Below, one piece after another: positions 8,196-16,967 of a stretch of 64,000 nt of DNA. Positions within the stretch are counted from its first letter, which is position 1; every line of letters starts with the position of its first letter. The stretch is from the NCBI RefSeq assembly GCF_019799925.1, contig NZ_JABGCG010000008.1, positions 232,584 to 296,583 on the forward strand, written 5' to 3'. Source of the stretch: Blastococcus sp. CPCC 205250 (GTDB taxonomy: Bacteria > Actinomycetota > Actinomycetes > Mycobacteriales > Geodermatophilaceae). Under the pieces are notes generated by a model that saw nothing but the letters and a program-made list of their open reading frames with translations, was not told the DNA's origin and searched no databases. A program made the translations under genes and the position numbers.

Positions 8196-8762
8196 TCAGG
8201 GCCGCCGGACGGCGTAGCGCAGCAGGACGACGCCGTTGCCGAACCGCCGCTCCTCCAGCAGCTCCAGGTCGGTCGGGGCGTCGGCGGTCTCGAAGAGCCG
8301 CCGTCCGCGGCCGACGACGACCGGGTTGACGAAGAGCCGGTACTCGTCGACCAGGTCCAGCCGGCGGAACGTCTCCACGAGGTCGACCCCGCCCAGCGTC
8401 ATGTCCCCGCCGGGCTGCTGCTTCAGCGCCCGGATCTCGTCGGGGTCGACCTCGGTCCGCAGCGAGGCGTTGGGGCCGACCTCGCGCAGGGTGCGGGAGA
8501 ACACGAGCTTCGGCGTCGACCGCCAGATGCCGGCGAACTCGCGCATGGCCGGCTCGGCCTCGGGGTCCTCGTCGGCGGTCGGCCAGTACGCCTCCATGAG
8601 CTCGTAGGTGACCCGGCCCTCCAGGAACACGCTGTCCTCCGCGAGCAGGGCGTTGAAGTACCGGTGCAGCTCGTCGTCGACGCGGTGCCAGCCCAGGTCG
8701 TGGTCCGGCCCCTCGAAGTAGCCGTCCAGCGACAGCATCATGTGCACGACGATCTTCCGCAT
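8196..8762 (-). CDS. Dihydrofolate-reductase-like (RibD C-terminal domain) protein
   Basis: A 188-residue protein with the RibD_C fold. It starts MRKIVVHMMLSLDGYFEG, the usual first strand and loop of this family. VFLEGRVTYELMEAYWP follows near residue 45, then the cofactor-site segment GGDMTLGGVDLVETFRRLDL and the ending VDEYRLFVNPVVVGRGRRLF. Members are NADPH-dependent reductases of unknown substrate, distinct from true folate DHFR and from full riboflavin RibD (no deaminase domain). AGGAGG lies just before ATG 8762. It appears to be a single-gene unit. Confidence 0.9.
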   Translation of the reverse strand: MRKIVVHMMLSLDGYFEGPDHDLGWHRVDDELHRYFNALLAEDSVFLEGRVTYELMEAYWPTADEDPEAEPAMREFAGIWRSTPKLVFSRTLREVGPNASLRTEVDPDEIRALKQQPGGDMTLGGVDLVETFRRLDLVDEYRLFVNPVVVGRGRRLFETADAPTDLELLEERRFGNGVVLLRYAVRRP

Positions 8763-8853
8763 CCGTCCTCCTGGTCCGCGACCTGCTCCCGGGGACTCCG
8801 ACCGGAGGGCGCGCCCGATCTCATCGGTCCCCGCCGCCAGGGCTGGAGGTCGG

Positions 8854-9912
8854 TCAGGCCAGCCAGGACAGCAGGCGGCCCCTCGACCAGCAGCGGCCGA
8901 GGGCCTCGCCGCGCGGCGCCGACCGGTCGGCCACCACGAGGCCGATGATGCTGTGGCCGGAGGCGGGGCGGTCGCCGAGCGTCGGGACCCCGGGCGCCAC
9001 CCCCACGCCCTCCGCCGACACCCAGGCCACGGCGCGGCCGGCCGCCGCCTCCTCGAGGTGGCGCAGCAGGAGGGCGCGGCGGGGGACCGGGAGTCGGGAC
9101 AGCGCCCACGTGCTGAGGACGACGGGCAGGGCGTCCGCCGGCACCCGGTCGACGGCGGCGGGCAGCAGGTCCACGGGATCGCCGCGCAGCAGCAGGGGAG
9201 GGGTCTGCGCCGCCAGCGCCAGCTCCGCGTCCAGCCGTGCGGCGCGCTCGGGCCGGTCCGGCGGCAGGCAGGCGCGCAGCCAGCGGACGTCGTCCGGGTC
9301 GGTCACGTCCAGCGGGTCGCGGTCCACGCCGATGCGGGCGACCACTCCCGGCACCGCCCGCGCCGGTACGGCCCGACCGCCCACGATCGAGCACGTCGTC
9401 CGCACCGGTGACGACGGGTCGCCCAGCGTCCGCCCGTCGCCGTAGCCGATGCCCACGCGGTCCACCACGAGATCCAGTCCCGCCGAGCACCCCAGGCCGA
9501 CCAGCCCGACGGCCGCCGCGCCCAGCCGGTGCGCCGCCTCGGCGATGGCCGGGTACAGCACGGCCGCGTGTCCGGTCTCGTCCGGCCGCAGCCGCAGCCG
9601 CCGGCGAGCGGTGAGAGCGAGGACCGGGCCGGTGCACCGCAGCACCGTGTCCACCGCAGCACGGGCGGCCGCGTCGCCGTCGCCTGTCGCATGGGCGGCG
9701 GCCAGGTCCGGGGCCTGCCCGGCGAGGGCGAGGTCGTGCAGGGCGGCCAGGACCAGCGCCGGGCGCCGGGTGCGCGCCGGCGCCGCGCCCAGCGCACGCA
9801 TCACCTCGTCGGACCCGCCGAGGGCGACGGCGACGCGCTCGTACAGCGTCCCGGCGGCATCGATCTCGCCGAAGCGCCGGTACACCTCCGCGAGCGGGCG
9901 GGCCCTCGCCAC
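8854..9912 (-). CDS. DUF2332 family protein
   Basis: From GTG 9912 (AGGAGG ten bases upstream) the protein has 352 residues, the size usual for DUF2332. The start MARARPLAEVYRRFGEIDAAGTLYERVAVAL is typical of the family, as are EAAHRLGAAAVGLVGLGCSAGLDL, DPDDVRWLRACLPPDRPERAARLDAE and VVLSTWALSRLP. Longer frames upstream have no family similarity. The family function is not known; some members look like distant SAM-methyltransferase-fold proteins, but I see no reliable cofactor motif. It is divergent from the diguanylate cyclase. Confidence 0.85.
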   Translation of the reverse strand: MARARPLAEVYRRFGEIDAAGTLYERVAVALGGSDEVMRALGAAPARTRRPALVLAALHDLALAGQAPDLAAAHATGDGDAAARAAVDTVLRCTGPVLALTARRRLRLRPDETGHAAVLYPAIAEAAHRLGAAAVGLVGLGCSAGLDLVVDRVGIGYGDGRTLGDPSSPVRTTCSIVGGRAVPARAVPGVVARIGVDRDPLDVTDPDDVRWLRACLPPDRPERAARLDAELALAAQTPPLLLRGDPVDLLPAAVDRVPADALPVVLSTWALSRLPVPRRALLLRHLEEAAAGRAVAWVSAEGVGVAPGVPTLGDRPASGHSIIGLVVADRSAPRGEALGRCWSRGRLLSWLA

Positions 9913-10055
9913 CGGTCCTGCGCCTCCTGAGGTGGGGTCGGTGCGCGCCCTGCAGGACCGGGCACGCACCCGCAGGGTAGGGGCGGCCCGGCGCGGACCC
10001 ACCCTTCCGGGGCAGACCGCTCAACCCCGACGCGTGGCCGTCCGATCCCAGGGGC

Positions 10056-11138
10056 ATGTGGTCTCGCTCCCCTGCGCGCCGTCCCGACCGGAGGCACGCC
10101 CGCTTCGGCTGGTGGTGGCGCGGCGGTGACGCCGTGGGCTGGGGGCGGCTGATCTGGCTCGGGTCCGTGGCCACCCCGCTGTCGGCGGTGCTCGTCCTGC
10201 GCACGCAGGAGGTCCACACCGGCCTGCTCGGGTACGCCGCGCTGGCCCACCTCGTGGCCGTCGCGTCGAGCTTCCTGCTGCCGTGGCGGCGCTGGTCGGC
10301 GTGGGCGCTGATCGCCTTCCCGGTGTTCTCCACGGCCTCGGTGGCGGTCGTGGCCACGGCCGTGCCGGGGATCTCCGGTGTCTACGGCGGCTTCTTCGCC
10401 CTCTGCTTCGCCTACACCGGCCTGTTCCTGCCGCGCGGCGCGAGCGTCGTCCTGCTGGCGCCGGCCCTCGTCGCCTACTTCGGCACCCTCCCGGCGGTCG
10501 ACGGCACGGCGTTCGTGCGGGCCACCTTCCTCGCGGTGGCCTGGATCGTGCTCGGCGAGCTGCTCGGCCTGCTCCGCCGCCGGCAGGTGGCCCTCCTGCA
10601 CGAGCTGCGGGTGGAGAACGAGACCGACGCGCTCACCGGGCTGGCCAACCGCCGCGGCATGGAGCGCTTCCTCGCCGGCGCCGCGGGCGGCGACATCCTC
10701 ATCGTCTTCGACCTCGACAACTTCAAGCGGCTCAACGACGCGCACGGGCACGCCGAGGGCGACCGCGCGCTGCGGACCTTCGGCCGCGTGCTCGCCGGCG
10801 AGCTCCGCACCCGCGACCGGGCCGCCCGCTCGGGCGGCGAGGAGATGGTCGTCCTCCTCCGGTGCTCCACCGAGTCGCGCTGCGGGATCAGCCTGACCCG
10901 GCGGCTGCGCGCCGGGCTGGAGAGCGCCTACCCCGGCCTGACGTTCAGCGCCGGCATCGCCGTGGTCGACGCCGACCGTTCCGTGGACCAGGCCCTCGAG
11001 GCGGCCGACCACGCCATGTACGCGGCCAAGACCGGTGGGCGCGACCAGGTGTGGGTCGCCGACCCCGACCGGTCCGGCGAGCTCCGCCCGGTCGCCGACT
11101 TCGGGCTCCGCCGCCCGGACGCCGTCCCCGTCTCCTGA
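10056..11138 (+). CDS. Membrane-bound diguanylate cyclase (GGDEF domain)
   Basis: A 360-residue protein. Six hydrophobic segments lie between residues 33 and 172, followed by a short coiled linker and a GGDEF domain from about 187 to 338. The active-site motif is GGEEM (260-264), with the metal-site Asp in FDLDNFK and the family start DALTGLANRR (191-200). An RxxD inhibitory site (RTRD, 251-254) lies exactly five residues before GGEEM, as in product-inhibited cyclases. It should make cyclic di-GMP from two GTP at the inner membrane face. No EAL or known sensor domain is present; the N-terminal helices may sense the signal. Confidence 0.93.
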   Translation: MWSRSPARRPDRRHARFGWWWRGGDAVGWGRLIWLGSVATPLSAVLVLRTQEVHTGLLGYAALAHLVAVASSFLLPWRRWSAWALIAFPVFSTASVAVVATAVPGISGVYGGFFALCFAYTGLFLPRGASVVLLAPALVAYFGTLPAVDGTAFVRATFLAVAWIVLGELLGLLRRRQVALLHELRVENETDALTGLANRRGMERFLAGAAGGDILIVFDLDNFKRLNDAHGHAEGDRALRTFGRVLAGELRTRDRAARSGGEEMVVLLRCSTESRCGISLTRRLRAGLESAYPGLTFSAGIAVVDADRSVDQALEAADHAMYAAKTGGRDQVWVADPDRSGELRPVADFGLRRPDAVPVS

Positions 11139-11157
11139 GCGCCGCGGCGCCGGGAGG

Positions 11158-12522
11158 TCAGCCCGAGCCGGTGGACGCCTCGGCCGGCGGGGCCGAGGCC
11201 GGGACCGGACGACCGAGGGTGACCGGCAGCGACTCGTAGCCGCGCAGGATGATCGTGCCGCGGCGGTGTCCGGTCCCGGCCGGCGCGAGGTCGGGGAACC
11301 GCTCGAACAGCGCGCGCAGGGCGACCTCGCCCTCCATCCGGGCCAGGGCGGCGCCGAGGCAGAAGTGGATGCCGCTGGAGAAGGCGACGTGGTCGCGGGC
11401 GTTGGGCCGGGTCACGTCGAAGACGTGCGGGTCGGGGAAGACGCGCGGGTCGCGGTTGGCCGCGGCCAGCACCAGCAGCACGAGGTCGCCCTGCGCGACG
11501 GGGACGCCGGCCACGGTGGTGTCCCGCATCGCCCGGCGTCCGGTGCGCTGGACGGGTGACTCCAGGCGCAGCACCTCGTCGACGGCGTTGGGCCACAGCG
11601 ACGGGTCCTCGGCCAGCAGCCGGCGCTGCCCGGGGTGGGCGAACAGCAGCCCGGCGCCGTTGCCGATGAGGTTGACGGTCGTCTCGAACCCGGCGCCGAA
11701 CACCAGGGCCGCCGTGGCGACCAGTTCCTGCTCGGTGAGCTCGCTGCCGTCGTCGTCGGCGCTGGTGACCAGGGTGGAGAGGAGGTCCTCGCCCGGGTGC
11801 TGCCGCAGCCGCCGCAGGTGCCCGCGGAACCACGCGTCGAGCTCCCCGAGGTTGCGCTCCACGCTGCGGTGGGTCGACCAGGGCAGCCCCATGTCCAGGC
11901 TCGGGGTGGCGCCGTCGCCCCAGGCGAGGAACTGGCGGCGCATGGACACCGGGACGCCGAGCATCTCCGAGATCACGGTGACCGGCAGCAGGCTCGCGTA
12001 GCGGGCGACCAGGTCGACCGGACGCCCGTGCCCGGCCTCCCGCTCGAGGTCGTCGAGGAGCTCGGCGGCGATCTGGCCGGTGCGCTCGCGCAGGTGGGCG
12101 ACGGCCCGGGCGCTGAAGGCGCGGCTGACCAGCCGCCGGTACCGGGTGTGCTCCGGCTGGTCGACGGCGAGCATCGAGGGCGGGTCGATGGGCCCGATGC
12201 TCGGCCGGGGCCCGGCCAGCCGCAGCGCGCGCTGCAGGACCGGGGGGAGCCCCTCGGTCCGGTTGCCGCCGATCTGGCCGAAGTGCTCGTGGTCGCGCAG
12301 GACCTCGGTGCAGACGGCGTGGTGGACGCTGACCCGGGCGAAGGCGCCGGCGGTGAACGGCTGATCGGTGCGCAGCCGCTCGTAGTGCTCGTACGGGTCC
12401 TCCCGCACCGCGGGGTCGAAGAGGATCTCGGCGTCGGCGTTGCCCTGCCGCGCCCGGGCGCGGATCGCCAGGCGCATCGCACCGTGGGTCGCGGCCCAGC
12501 GCACCGCACTGCGCACCATCAC
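11158..12522 (-). CDS. Cytochrome P450
   Basis: A 454-residue soluble bacterial P450. The heme loop is FSSGIHFCLG with the thiolate Cys388. The I-helix has GAGFETTVN (acid-threonine pair for oxygen activation) and the K-helix has EVLRLES (ExxR). DPPSMLAVDQPEHTRYRRLV supplies the usual C-helix heme-propionate contacts. Its gene lies 52 bases after the acyl-CoA thioesterase on the same strand, so the two may be cotranscribed. There is no redox partner beside it; the ferredoxin at 60507 is a possible partner in trans. The substrate is unknown. It converges on the diguanylate cyclase gene with only 19 bases between them. Confidence 0.94.
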   Translation of the reverse strand: MMVRSAVRWAATHGAMRLAIRARARQGNADAEILFDPAVREDPYEHYERLRTDQPFTAGAFARVSVHHAVCTEVLRDHEHFGQIGGNRTEGLPPVLQRALRLAGPRPSIGPIDPPSMLAVDQPEHTRYRRLVSRAFSARAVAHLRERTGQIAAELLDDLEREAGHGRPVDLVARYASLLPVTVISEMLGVPVSMRRQFLAWGDGATPSLDMGLPWSTHRSVERNLGELDAWFRGHLRRLRQHPGEDLLSTLVTSADDDGSELTEQELVATAALVFGAGFETTVNLIGNGAGLLFAHPGQRRLLAEDPSLWPNAVDEVLRLESPVQRTGRRAMRDTTVAGVPVAQGDLVLLVLAAANRDPRVFPDPHVFDVTRPNARDHVAFSSGIHFCLGAALARMEGEVALRALFERFPDLAPAGTGHRRGTIILRGYESLPVTLGRPVPASAPPAEASTGSG

Positions 12523-12574
12523 TCGTCAGCCTCCAACTCGGTGTCGACCGAGCCCCCGTGGCCCGTCCGGTCCG

Positions 12575-13492
12575 TCACTCGTGCACGGCCCGTCGCCGGA
12601 TCATGCCCTCCTGCACGACCGTGGCGACGAGGCGGCCGGACGCGTCGTGGACCCGGGTCTGGCCGAGGGCGCGGCCGCCGGCGGCCGAGGGGCTCTCCTG
12701 GTCGTGCAGGAGCCACTGGTCCGCCCGGGCCGGGCGGTGGAACCACACGGCGTGGTCGAGGCTCGCCGCGGTGACGCCGGGGGCGCCGATCATGGTGGCG
12801 TGCGGCGCCAGCATGCTGCTCAGCAGCAGGACGTCGGAGGCGTACGCCAGCGCGCAGGTGTGCACCAGCGGGTCGTCGGGCAGCGCGTCGCGCGAGCGCA
12901 GCCAGAGTCGCTGCCGGGGATCGGCGCTCTCCCCGCGTCCGGCCGCGAGCCGGGGCAGCTCGGCGGCGAAGCGCACCTCGAACGGATGGCGGTGCGACAG
13001 CCGCTCGAACCACTCCCGCACGGGGCCCGTGGCCGTGGCCATCGCCTGCTCCGGGGTGGCCGAGGCCTCGGGGCCGGGAGCGTCCAGCTCGGGCACCTGG
13101 TGCTCCATGCCCTGCTCCGGCACCTGGAAGGACGCGGTCAGCCGCAGGATGACCCGGCCGTCCTGCTCGGCGGTGACGGCGCGGGTGGTGAAGCTGCCGC
13201 CGTCGCGGATCGGCTCGACCCGCAGGTCGGTCGGGGCCGTCGCGTCGGCCGAGCGCACGAAGTAGGCGTGCAGCGAGTGCGCCGCCCGGTCCGGCGCGAC
13301 CGTCCGGCCGGCGGCCATCAGGGCCTGGGCGACGGCCGCGCCGCCGAAGGCCCGGCCGGCGCCGGTCCTGCCGTGGCCGCGGGCGGAGAACGACCAGCTC
13401 CCGGACCGCTCCAGGTCCAGCAGGTCGAGGAGGGCGCCGGCCGTGCCCGTCCGGTCCCGCACCTCGGCGTCGGCGTCGCCGGTCCCCGTCAC
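12575..13492 (-). CDS. Acyl-CoA thioesterase II (TesB-like, double hot-dog)
   Basis: GTG 13492 is preceded by GGGGAGGACGC and gives 305 residues; a longer frame to 13549 adds only low-complexity sequence. The protein matches TesB-type thioesterases: LLDLLDLERSGSWSFSARGH, GRAFGGAAVAQALMAAGRTV, HSLHAYFVRSAD and FTTRAVTAEQDGRVILRLTA in the first hot-dog half. The second half has LDHAVWFHRPARADQWLLHD, ESPSAAGGRALGQTRVHDAS and GRLVATVVQEGMIR. It should hydrolyse medium- or long-chain acyl-CoAs in the cytosol. It probably heads a two-gene unit with the P450 downstream. Confidence 0.92.
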   Translation of the reverse strand: MTGTGDADAEVRDRTGTAGALLDLLDLERSGSWSFSARGHGRTGAGRAFGGAAVAQALMAAGRTVAPDRAAHSLHAYFVRSADATAPTDLRVEPIRDGGSFTTRAVTAEQDGRVILRLTASFQVPEQGMEHQVPELDAPGPEASATPEQAMATATGPVREWFERLSHRHPFEVRFAAELPRLAAGRGESADPRQRLWLRSRDALPDDPLVHTCALAYASDVLLLSSMLAPHATMIGAPGVTAASLDHAVWFHRPARADQWLLHDQESPSAAGGRALGQTRVHDASGRLVATVVQEGMIRRRAVHE

Positions 13493-13642
13493 CCCGCGTC
13501 CTCCCCGTGCCGTCGCGTGCGCCGTCGCCGGTGACGGGCCGGCGTCCACCCTCCCCGGCCCGCTCGCCGGTCGCCAGCGGACCCCGCTGCCCTCGGCCCC
13601 GGCAGGGGTCCTCGGGACCCGCGGCGCCGGCCCCCGGACGCG

Positions 13643-13672
13643 GACGAGGGGCGCCTCGCGGCGCCCCTCGTC
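13643..13672 (-). terminator. Perfect 13-bp hairpin (distal to katG)
   Basis: GACGAGGGGCGCC (13643-13655), loop TCGC and GGCGCCCCTCGTC (13660-13672) pair without mismatch. It is the second of two stems beyond the katG stop on the minus strand. No T-run follows, which is common in high-GC actinobacterial terminators. Confidence 0.6.
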
Positions 13673-13689
13673 GTCGGTGTGCTGCGGTG

Positions 13690-13721
13690 CCGGGGCCGGC
13701 CGCGGGTGCGGCCGGCCCCGG
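13690..13721 (-). terminator. Perfect 14-bp hairpin just after katG
   Basis: CCGGGGCCGGCCGC, loop GGGT and GCGGCCGGCCCCGG form a 14-bp all-GC stem. It starts six bases beyond the katG stop codon (13728) and most likely ends the furA-katG transcript. Confidence 0.7.
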
Positions 13722-13727
13722 GACCGG

Positions 13728-15947
13728 TCAGGCGTGCAGGTCGAAGCGGTCGAGCTCCATGACCTTGGTCCAGGCCGCCACGAAGTCCCGCACGAACAGC
13801 TCCTGGGCGTCGTCGGCCGAGTAGACCTCGACGATCCCGCGCAGGATCGAGTTCGAGTTGAACACCAGGTCGACCGCGGTCGCCGTACGCACGACGTTGC
13901 CGTCGGCGTCCAGCCCCTCGTAGACGTCCTCGGTGTCGACCGCGGTCCGCCACGAGATGCCCAGGTCGAGCAGGTTGCGGAAGAAGTCCTGCGAGAGGAC
14001 CCCGACGCGGTCGGTGAACACGCCGTGCTGCACGCCGCCGGTGTTGGCGCCGAGCACCCGCAGACCGCCCACGAGCGCCGTCATCTCCTTGGCGGTCAGC
14101 TCGAGCATGTAGGCCTTGTCGACCAGCAGCGTCTCCGGCTCGAGCTTGCTGCCCGGCGCGATCCAGTTGCGGAAGCCGTCGGCCCGCGTCTCGAGCCAGC
14201 GGAAGTTGTCGACGTCCGTCTGCTCCTGCGAGGCGTCGGTGCGGCCCGGGGTGAAGGGCACGGTGACCTGCACGCCGGCGTCGGCCGCGGCCTTCTCGAC
14301 GCCCGCGACGCCGCCGAGCACGATCAGGTCGGCCAGCGAGATCCGCTTGCCGGTCTGCTCGAACTCACCCTTGACGCGCTCCAGCACCGGCAGCACGTCC
14401 CGGACACCCTCGTTGGCCGCCCAGTTGATTTGCGGCTCCAGCCGGATCCGGGCACCGTTGGCCCCACCGCGCTTGTCCGTGCCGCGGTAGGAGGCGGCGG
14501 CGGACCAGGCGGTGTGCACCAGCTGCGACACCGTCAGCCCGGAGGCCAGCAGCCGCTGCTTCAGGTCGGCGATCTCCGCCTCGCCCACGAGCTCGTGGTC
14601 GACCGCGGGGAGCGGGTCCTGCCAGATCAGGTCCTCGGCCGGGACGTCGGGGCCGACGTAGCGGGTCTTCGGGCCCATGTCGCGGTGCAGCAGCTTGAAC
14701 CACGCCCGCGCGTACTGGTCGGCGAAGTACTCGGGGTCGTTGTGGAAGCGCTCCGAGATCTCGCGGAACCCGGCGTCGACGGCGAGCGCCATGTCGGCGG
14801 TCGACATCATCGGCGGGTTCTTCTTGCCCTCGATGTGCGCGTCGGGGACGAGCTCCTGCGCCTCGGGGTTCTTCGGTTGCCACTGCTTGGCGCCGGCGGG
14901 GCTCTGGACGAGCTCCCACTCGAACTTCAGCAGGGTGTCGAAGTAGGAGTTGTCCCACGTCGTCGGCGTGGGGGTCCAGGCGCCCTCGAGGCCGCTGGTG
15001 ATGGTGTCGGGACCCTTGCCCGTGCCGTGCTGGCTGATCCAGCCGAGGCCGTTGCCGTGCACCGGGCAGCCCTCGGGCTCCGGACCGACGAGCTCGGGGT
15101 TGCCCGCGCCGTGGGTCTTGCCGAAGGTGTGGCCGCCGGCGATGAGGGCGACGGTCTCCTCGTCGGTCATGCCCATGCGGCTGAAGGTCACCCGGATGTC
15201 GTGGGCGGAGGCGACCGGGTCGCCGCTGCCCTTGGGGCCCTCGGGGTTGACGTAGATCAGGCCCATGGTGACCGCGGCGAGGTGGCCCTCGTCGAGGTCC
15301 AGGGACTCCTTGTCGGCGTACCGCTCGTCGCCGAGCCAGGTGTCCTCGGGACCCCAGAAGACCTCCTCGGGCTGCCAGGTGTCCTCGCGGCCGAAGGCGA
15401 ACCCGAAGGTCTTGAGGCCCATGTCGTCGTGCGCGACGTTGCCGGCGAGCACGAGCAGGTCGGCCCACGACAGCTTGCGGCCGTACTTCTGCTTGACCGG
15501 CAGCAGCAGCCGGCGGGCCTTGTCGAGGTTGGCGTTGTCCGGCCAGCTGTTCAGCGGGGCGAAGCGCTGGGCGCCCTGGCCGCCGCCGCCGCGGCCGTCC
15601 GCGATGCGGTAGGTGCCGGCGGCGTGCCACGACATGCGGATGAACAGCGGGCCGTAGTGACCCCAGTCGGCCGGCCACCAGTCCTGCGAGGTGCGCATGA
15701 CCTCGACGACGTCGCGCTTGACCGCCTCGACGTCCAGGGTCGCGACGGCGGCCTTGTAGTCGAAGTCGACGCCGAGCGGGTCGGAGTCCTTGGAGGGCTT
15801 GTTCAGCACCGACAGGTCGACCTGGTTGGGCCACCAGTCGCGGTTGCTCTGCGGGCGCAGGTTGGTGACCTGCTTCGGCGAGGAGATCGCCGGGTTCTCG
15901 CTCTCGCTGGTGCTCTCGGTCTCGAGCTTGTCGGCTTCCTTCGTCAC
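13728..15947 (-). CDS. katG: Catalase-peroxidase KatG
   Basis: A 739-residue heme enzyme that removes hydrogen peroxide by catalase and peroxidase reactions. The distal site is RMSWHAAGTYR with Arg104, Trp107 and His108, the same numbers as the M. tuberculosis enzyme. The adduct Tyr lies in LIYVNPEGP and the proximal heme ligand His in LIAGGHTFGKTHGAG. Both the catalytic N-terminal and the heme-free C-terminal domains are present (GGVAGVEKAAADAG and DLVFNSNSILRGIVEVY near the end). Its ATG overlaps the furA stop by four bases, so the two are translationally coupled and katG should be derepressed under peroxide stress. Two strong hairpins follow. Confidence 0.98.
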   Translation of the reverse strand: MTKEADKLETESTSESENPAISSPKQVTNLRPQSNRDWWPNQVDLSVLNKPSKDSDPLGVDFDYKAAVATLDVEAVKRDVVEVMRTSQDWWPADWGHYGPLFIRMSWHAAGTYRIADGRGGGGQGAQRFAPLNSWPDNANLDKARRLLLPVKQKYGRKLSWADLLVLAGNVAHDDMGLKTFGFAFGREDTWQPEEVFWGPEDTWLGDERYADKESLDLDEGHLAAVTMGLIYVNPEGPKGSGDPVASAHDIRVTFSRMGMTDEETVALIAGGHTFGKTHGAGNPELVGPEPEGCPVHGNGLGWISQHGTGKGPDTITSGLEGAWTPTPTTWDNSYFDTLLKFEWELVQSPAGAKQWQPKNPEAQELVPDAHIEGKKNPPMMSTADMALAVDAGFREISERFHNDPEYFADQYARAWFKLLHRDMGPKTRYVGPDVPAEDLIWQDPLPAVDHELVGEAEIADLKQRLLASGLTVSQLVHTAWSAAASYRGTDKRGGANGARIRLEPQINWAANEGVRDVLPVLERVKGEFEQTGKRISLADLIVLGGVAGVEKAAADAGVQVTVPFTPGRTDASQEQTDVDNFRWLETRADGFRNWIAPGSKLEPETLLVDKAYMLELTAKEMTALVGGLRVLGANTGGVQHGVFTDRVGVLSQDFFRNLLDLGISWRTAVDTEDVYEGLDADGNVVRTATAVDLVFNSNSILRGIVEVYSADDAQELFVRDFVAAWTKVMELDRFDLHA

Positions 15948-16417
15948 GATGTCCCTCTCTCTGCTGCGGTGCGGTGGGTTGGGGCTGGGGGCTGGGCCGC
16001 TGCACAGGACGGGCAGCGACCCCAGTAGATGACCTCGGCCTCGTCGATCTCGAAGCCGGCGTCGTCGGCGGCGGACAGGCAGGGGGCGTAACCGACGGCG
16101 CAGTCCACGTCGACGATGGCCCCGCAGGACCGGCAGACGACGTGGTGGTGGTTGTCGCCGACACGCGCCTCGTAACGCGCGACGGAGCCCGACGGCTGCA
16201 GCCGGCGGACCAGGCCTGCGCTGGTCAGGGCCCGCAGCACGTCGTAGACGGCCTGGTGGGAGACCTCGGGGAGGCGCTCGCGCGTGGCCCCGAGGATCGA
16301 GTCGGTGTCGGCGTGCGGGTGGTCGTGCACCGCGGAGAGCACCGCCACCCGGGGGCGGGTCACCCGCAGGTCGGCCTCCCGCAGCATGCGCTGGAGATCC
16401 GATGGGGTCGGTGGCAC
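15944..16417 (-). CDS. furA: Fur-family transcriptional repressor FurA
   Basis: A 157-residue Fur protein. The winged helix includes VSHQAVYDVLRALTSAGLVRRL (about residues 52-73). The dimerisation half has HHHVVCRSC with a CxxC at 95-98 and a second CxxC at 135-138 (RCPSCA) for structural zinc. It is immediately upstream of katG with a 4-base overlap, the actinobacterial furA-katG arrangement in which FurA represses both genes and is inactivated by peroxide or metal loss. A weak inverted repeat at 16441-16461 could be its operator. The adjacent gene at 16541 is divergent. Confidence 0.95.
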   Translation of the reverse strand: MPPTPSDLQRMLREADLRVTRPRVAVLSAVHDHPHADTDSILGATRERLPEVSHQAVYDVLRALTSAGLVRRLQPSGSVARYEARVGDNHHHVVCRSCGAIVDVDCAVGYAPCLSAADDAGFEIDEAEVIYWGRCPSCAAAQPPAPTHRTAAERGTS

Positions 16418-16440
16418 GACGAGGAGTCTGCCCTCATCTC

Positions 16441-16461
16441 AGTCTGGGGTCAATCAAGACT
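16441..16461. promoter_or_regulatory. Possible FurA operator
   Basis: AGTCT-N11-AGACT lies 24 bases upstream of furA in an AT-richer pocket (GGTCAATCAAGACTC). Arms of five bases are short, so this call rests mainly on position in front of an autoregulated gene. Confidence 0.35.
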
Positions 16462-16540
16462 CCGGGTGTCCGGCGGGCGGGCACGAGGCGTGCGGTCGGT
16501 ATGGTCCGCGCCACATCCCGTGCGAGCCCGGAGGACTGCC

Positions 16541-16957
16541 GTGCAGCGTGTGCCGCTGGTCGACTACCTCGTGCTGGACGACGAGCCGCACCTCGTGGCC
16601 GCCGAGTGCACCGGCTGCGGCGCCCGGTACTTCGACCGCCGCAGCGCGTGCGCGCGGTGCAGCGGTCTGGCCTTCCGGCCGGTCGACGTCCCGACCGAGG
16701 GCGTCCTGACGACGTTCACGATCGTGCAGTTCGCGGCGCAGGGCGTCGAGGTGCCGTTCGTCGCCGGCGTGGTGGACTGCGCCGGCACCAGCGTCAAGGG
16801 CAACGTCGTCAACACCCCGCCGGACCCCGAGCACGTCACCCTCGGCATGCGGGTGCGGCTGACCACGGTCCCGGTCGGCACCGACGCCTCCGGCGTGGAG
16901 GCCGTGGGCTACGGCTTCGAGCCCGTGTCGGACCGGGCCGACGAGCACGACCACTAG
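16541..16957 (+). CDS. Zn-ribbon OB-fold (DUF35-type) protein, partner of the adjacent thiolase
   Basis: GTG 16541 follows GGAGG and gives 138 residues. A rubredoxin-like zinc ribbon uses Cys23, Cys26, Cys37 and Cys40 (CTGC and CARC), followed by an OB-fold with GVLTTFTIVQFAAQGVEVPF. DUF35 proteins form obligate complexes with SCP-x-like thiolases, acting as acyl-CoA scaffolds; in steroid degradation such a pair is an aldol lyase. The thiolase-like gene starts 10 bases downstream, so this is probably a two-subunit enzyme. The gene is divergent from furA. Confidence 0.9.
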   Translation: MQRVPLVDYLVLDDEPHLVAAECTGCGARYFDRRSACARCSGLAFRPVDVPTEGVLTTFTIVQFAAQGVEVPFVAGVVDCAGTSVKGNVVNTPPDPEHVTLGMRVRLTTVPVGTDASGVEAVGYGFEPVSDRADEHDH

Positions 16958-16967
16958 GGAGGCCGCC

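Noticed and set aside
8738..10357. Longer leftward frame (539 codons) covering the DUF2332 region
   Set aside because: It runs in a different frame from the DUF2332 protein and is Arg/Pro/Gly-rich without motifs.
11138..11158. GC-rich palindrome GCGCCGCGGCGC between the diguanylate cyclase and P450 genes
   Set aside because: It has no loop and short arms; too weak to call a terminator in such GC-rich DNA.
13443..16028. Rightward open frame of 861 codons opposite katG
   Set aside because: Antisense shadow of katG with repetitive Val/Gly/Arg content; katG itself is unambiguous.
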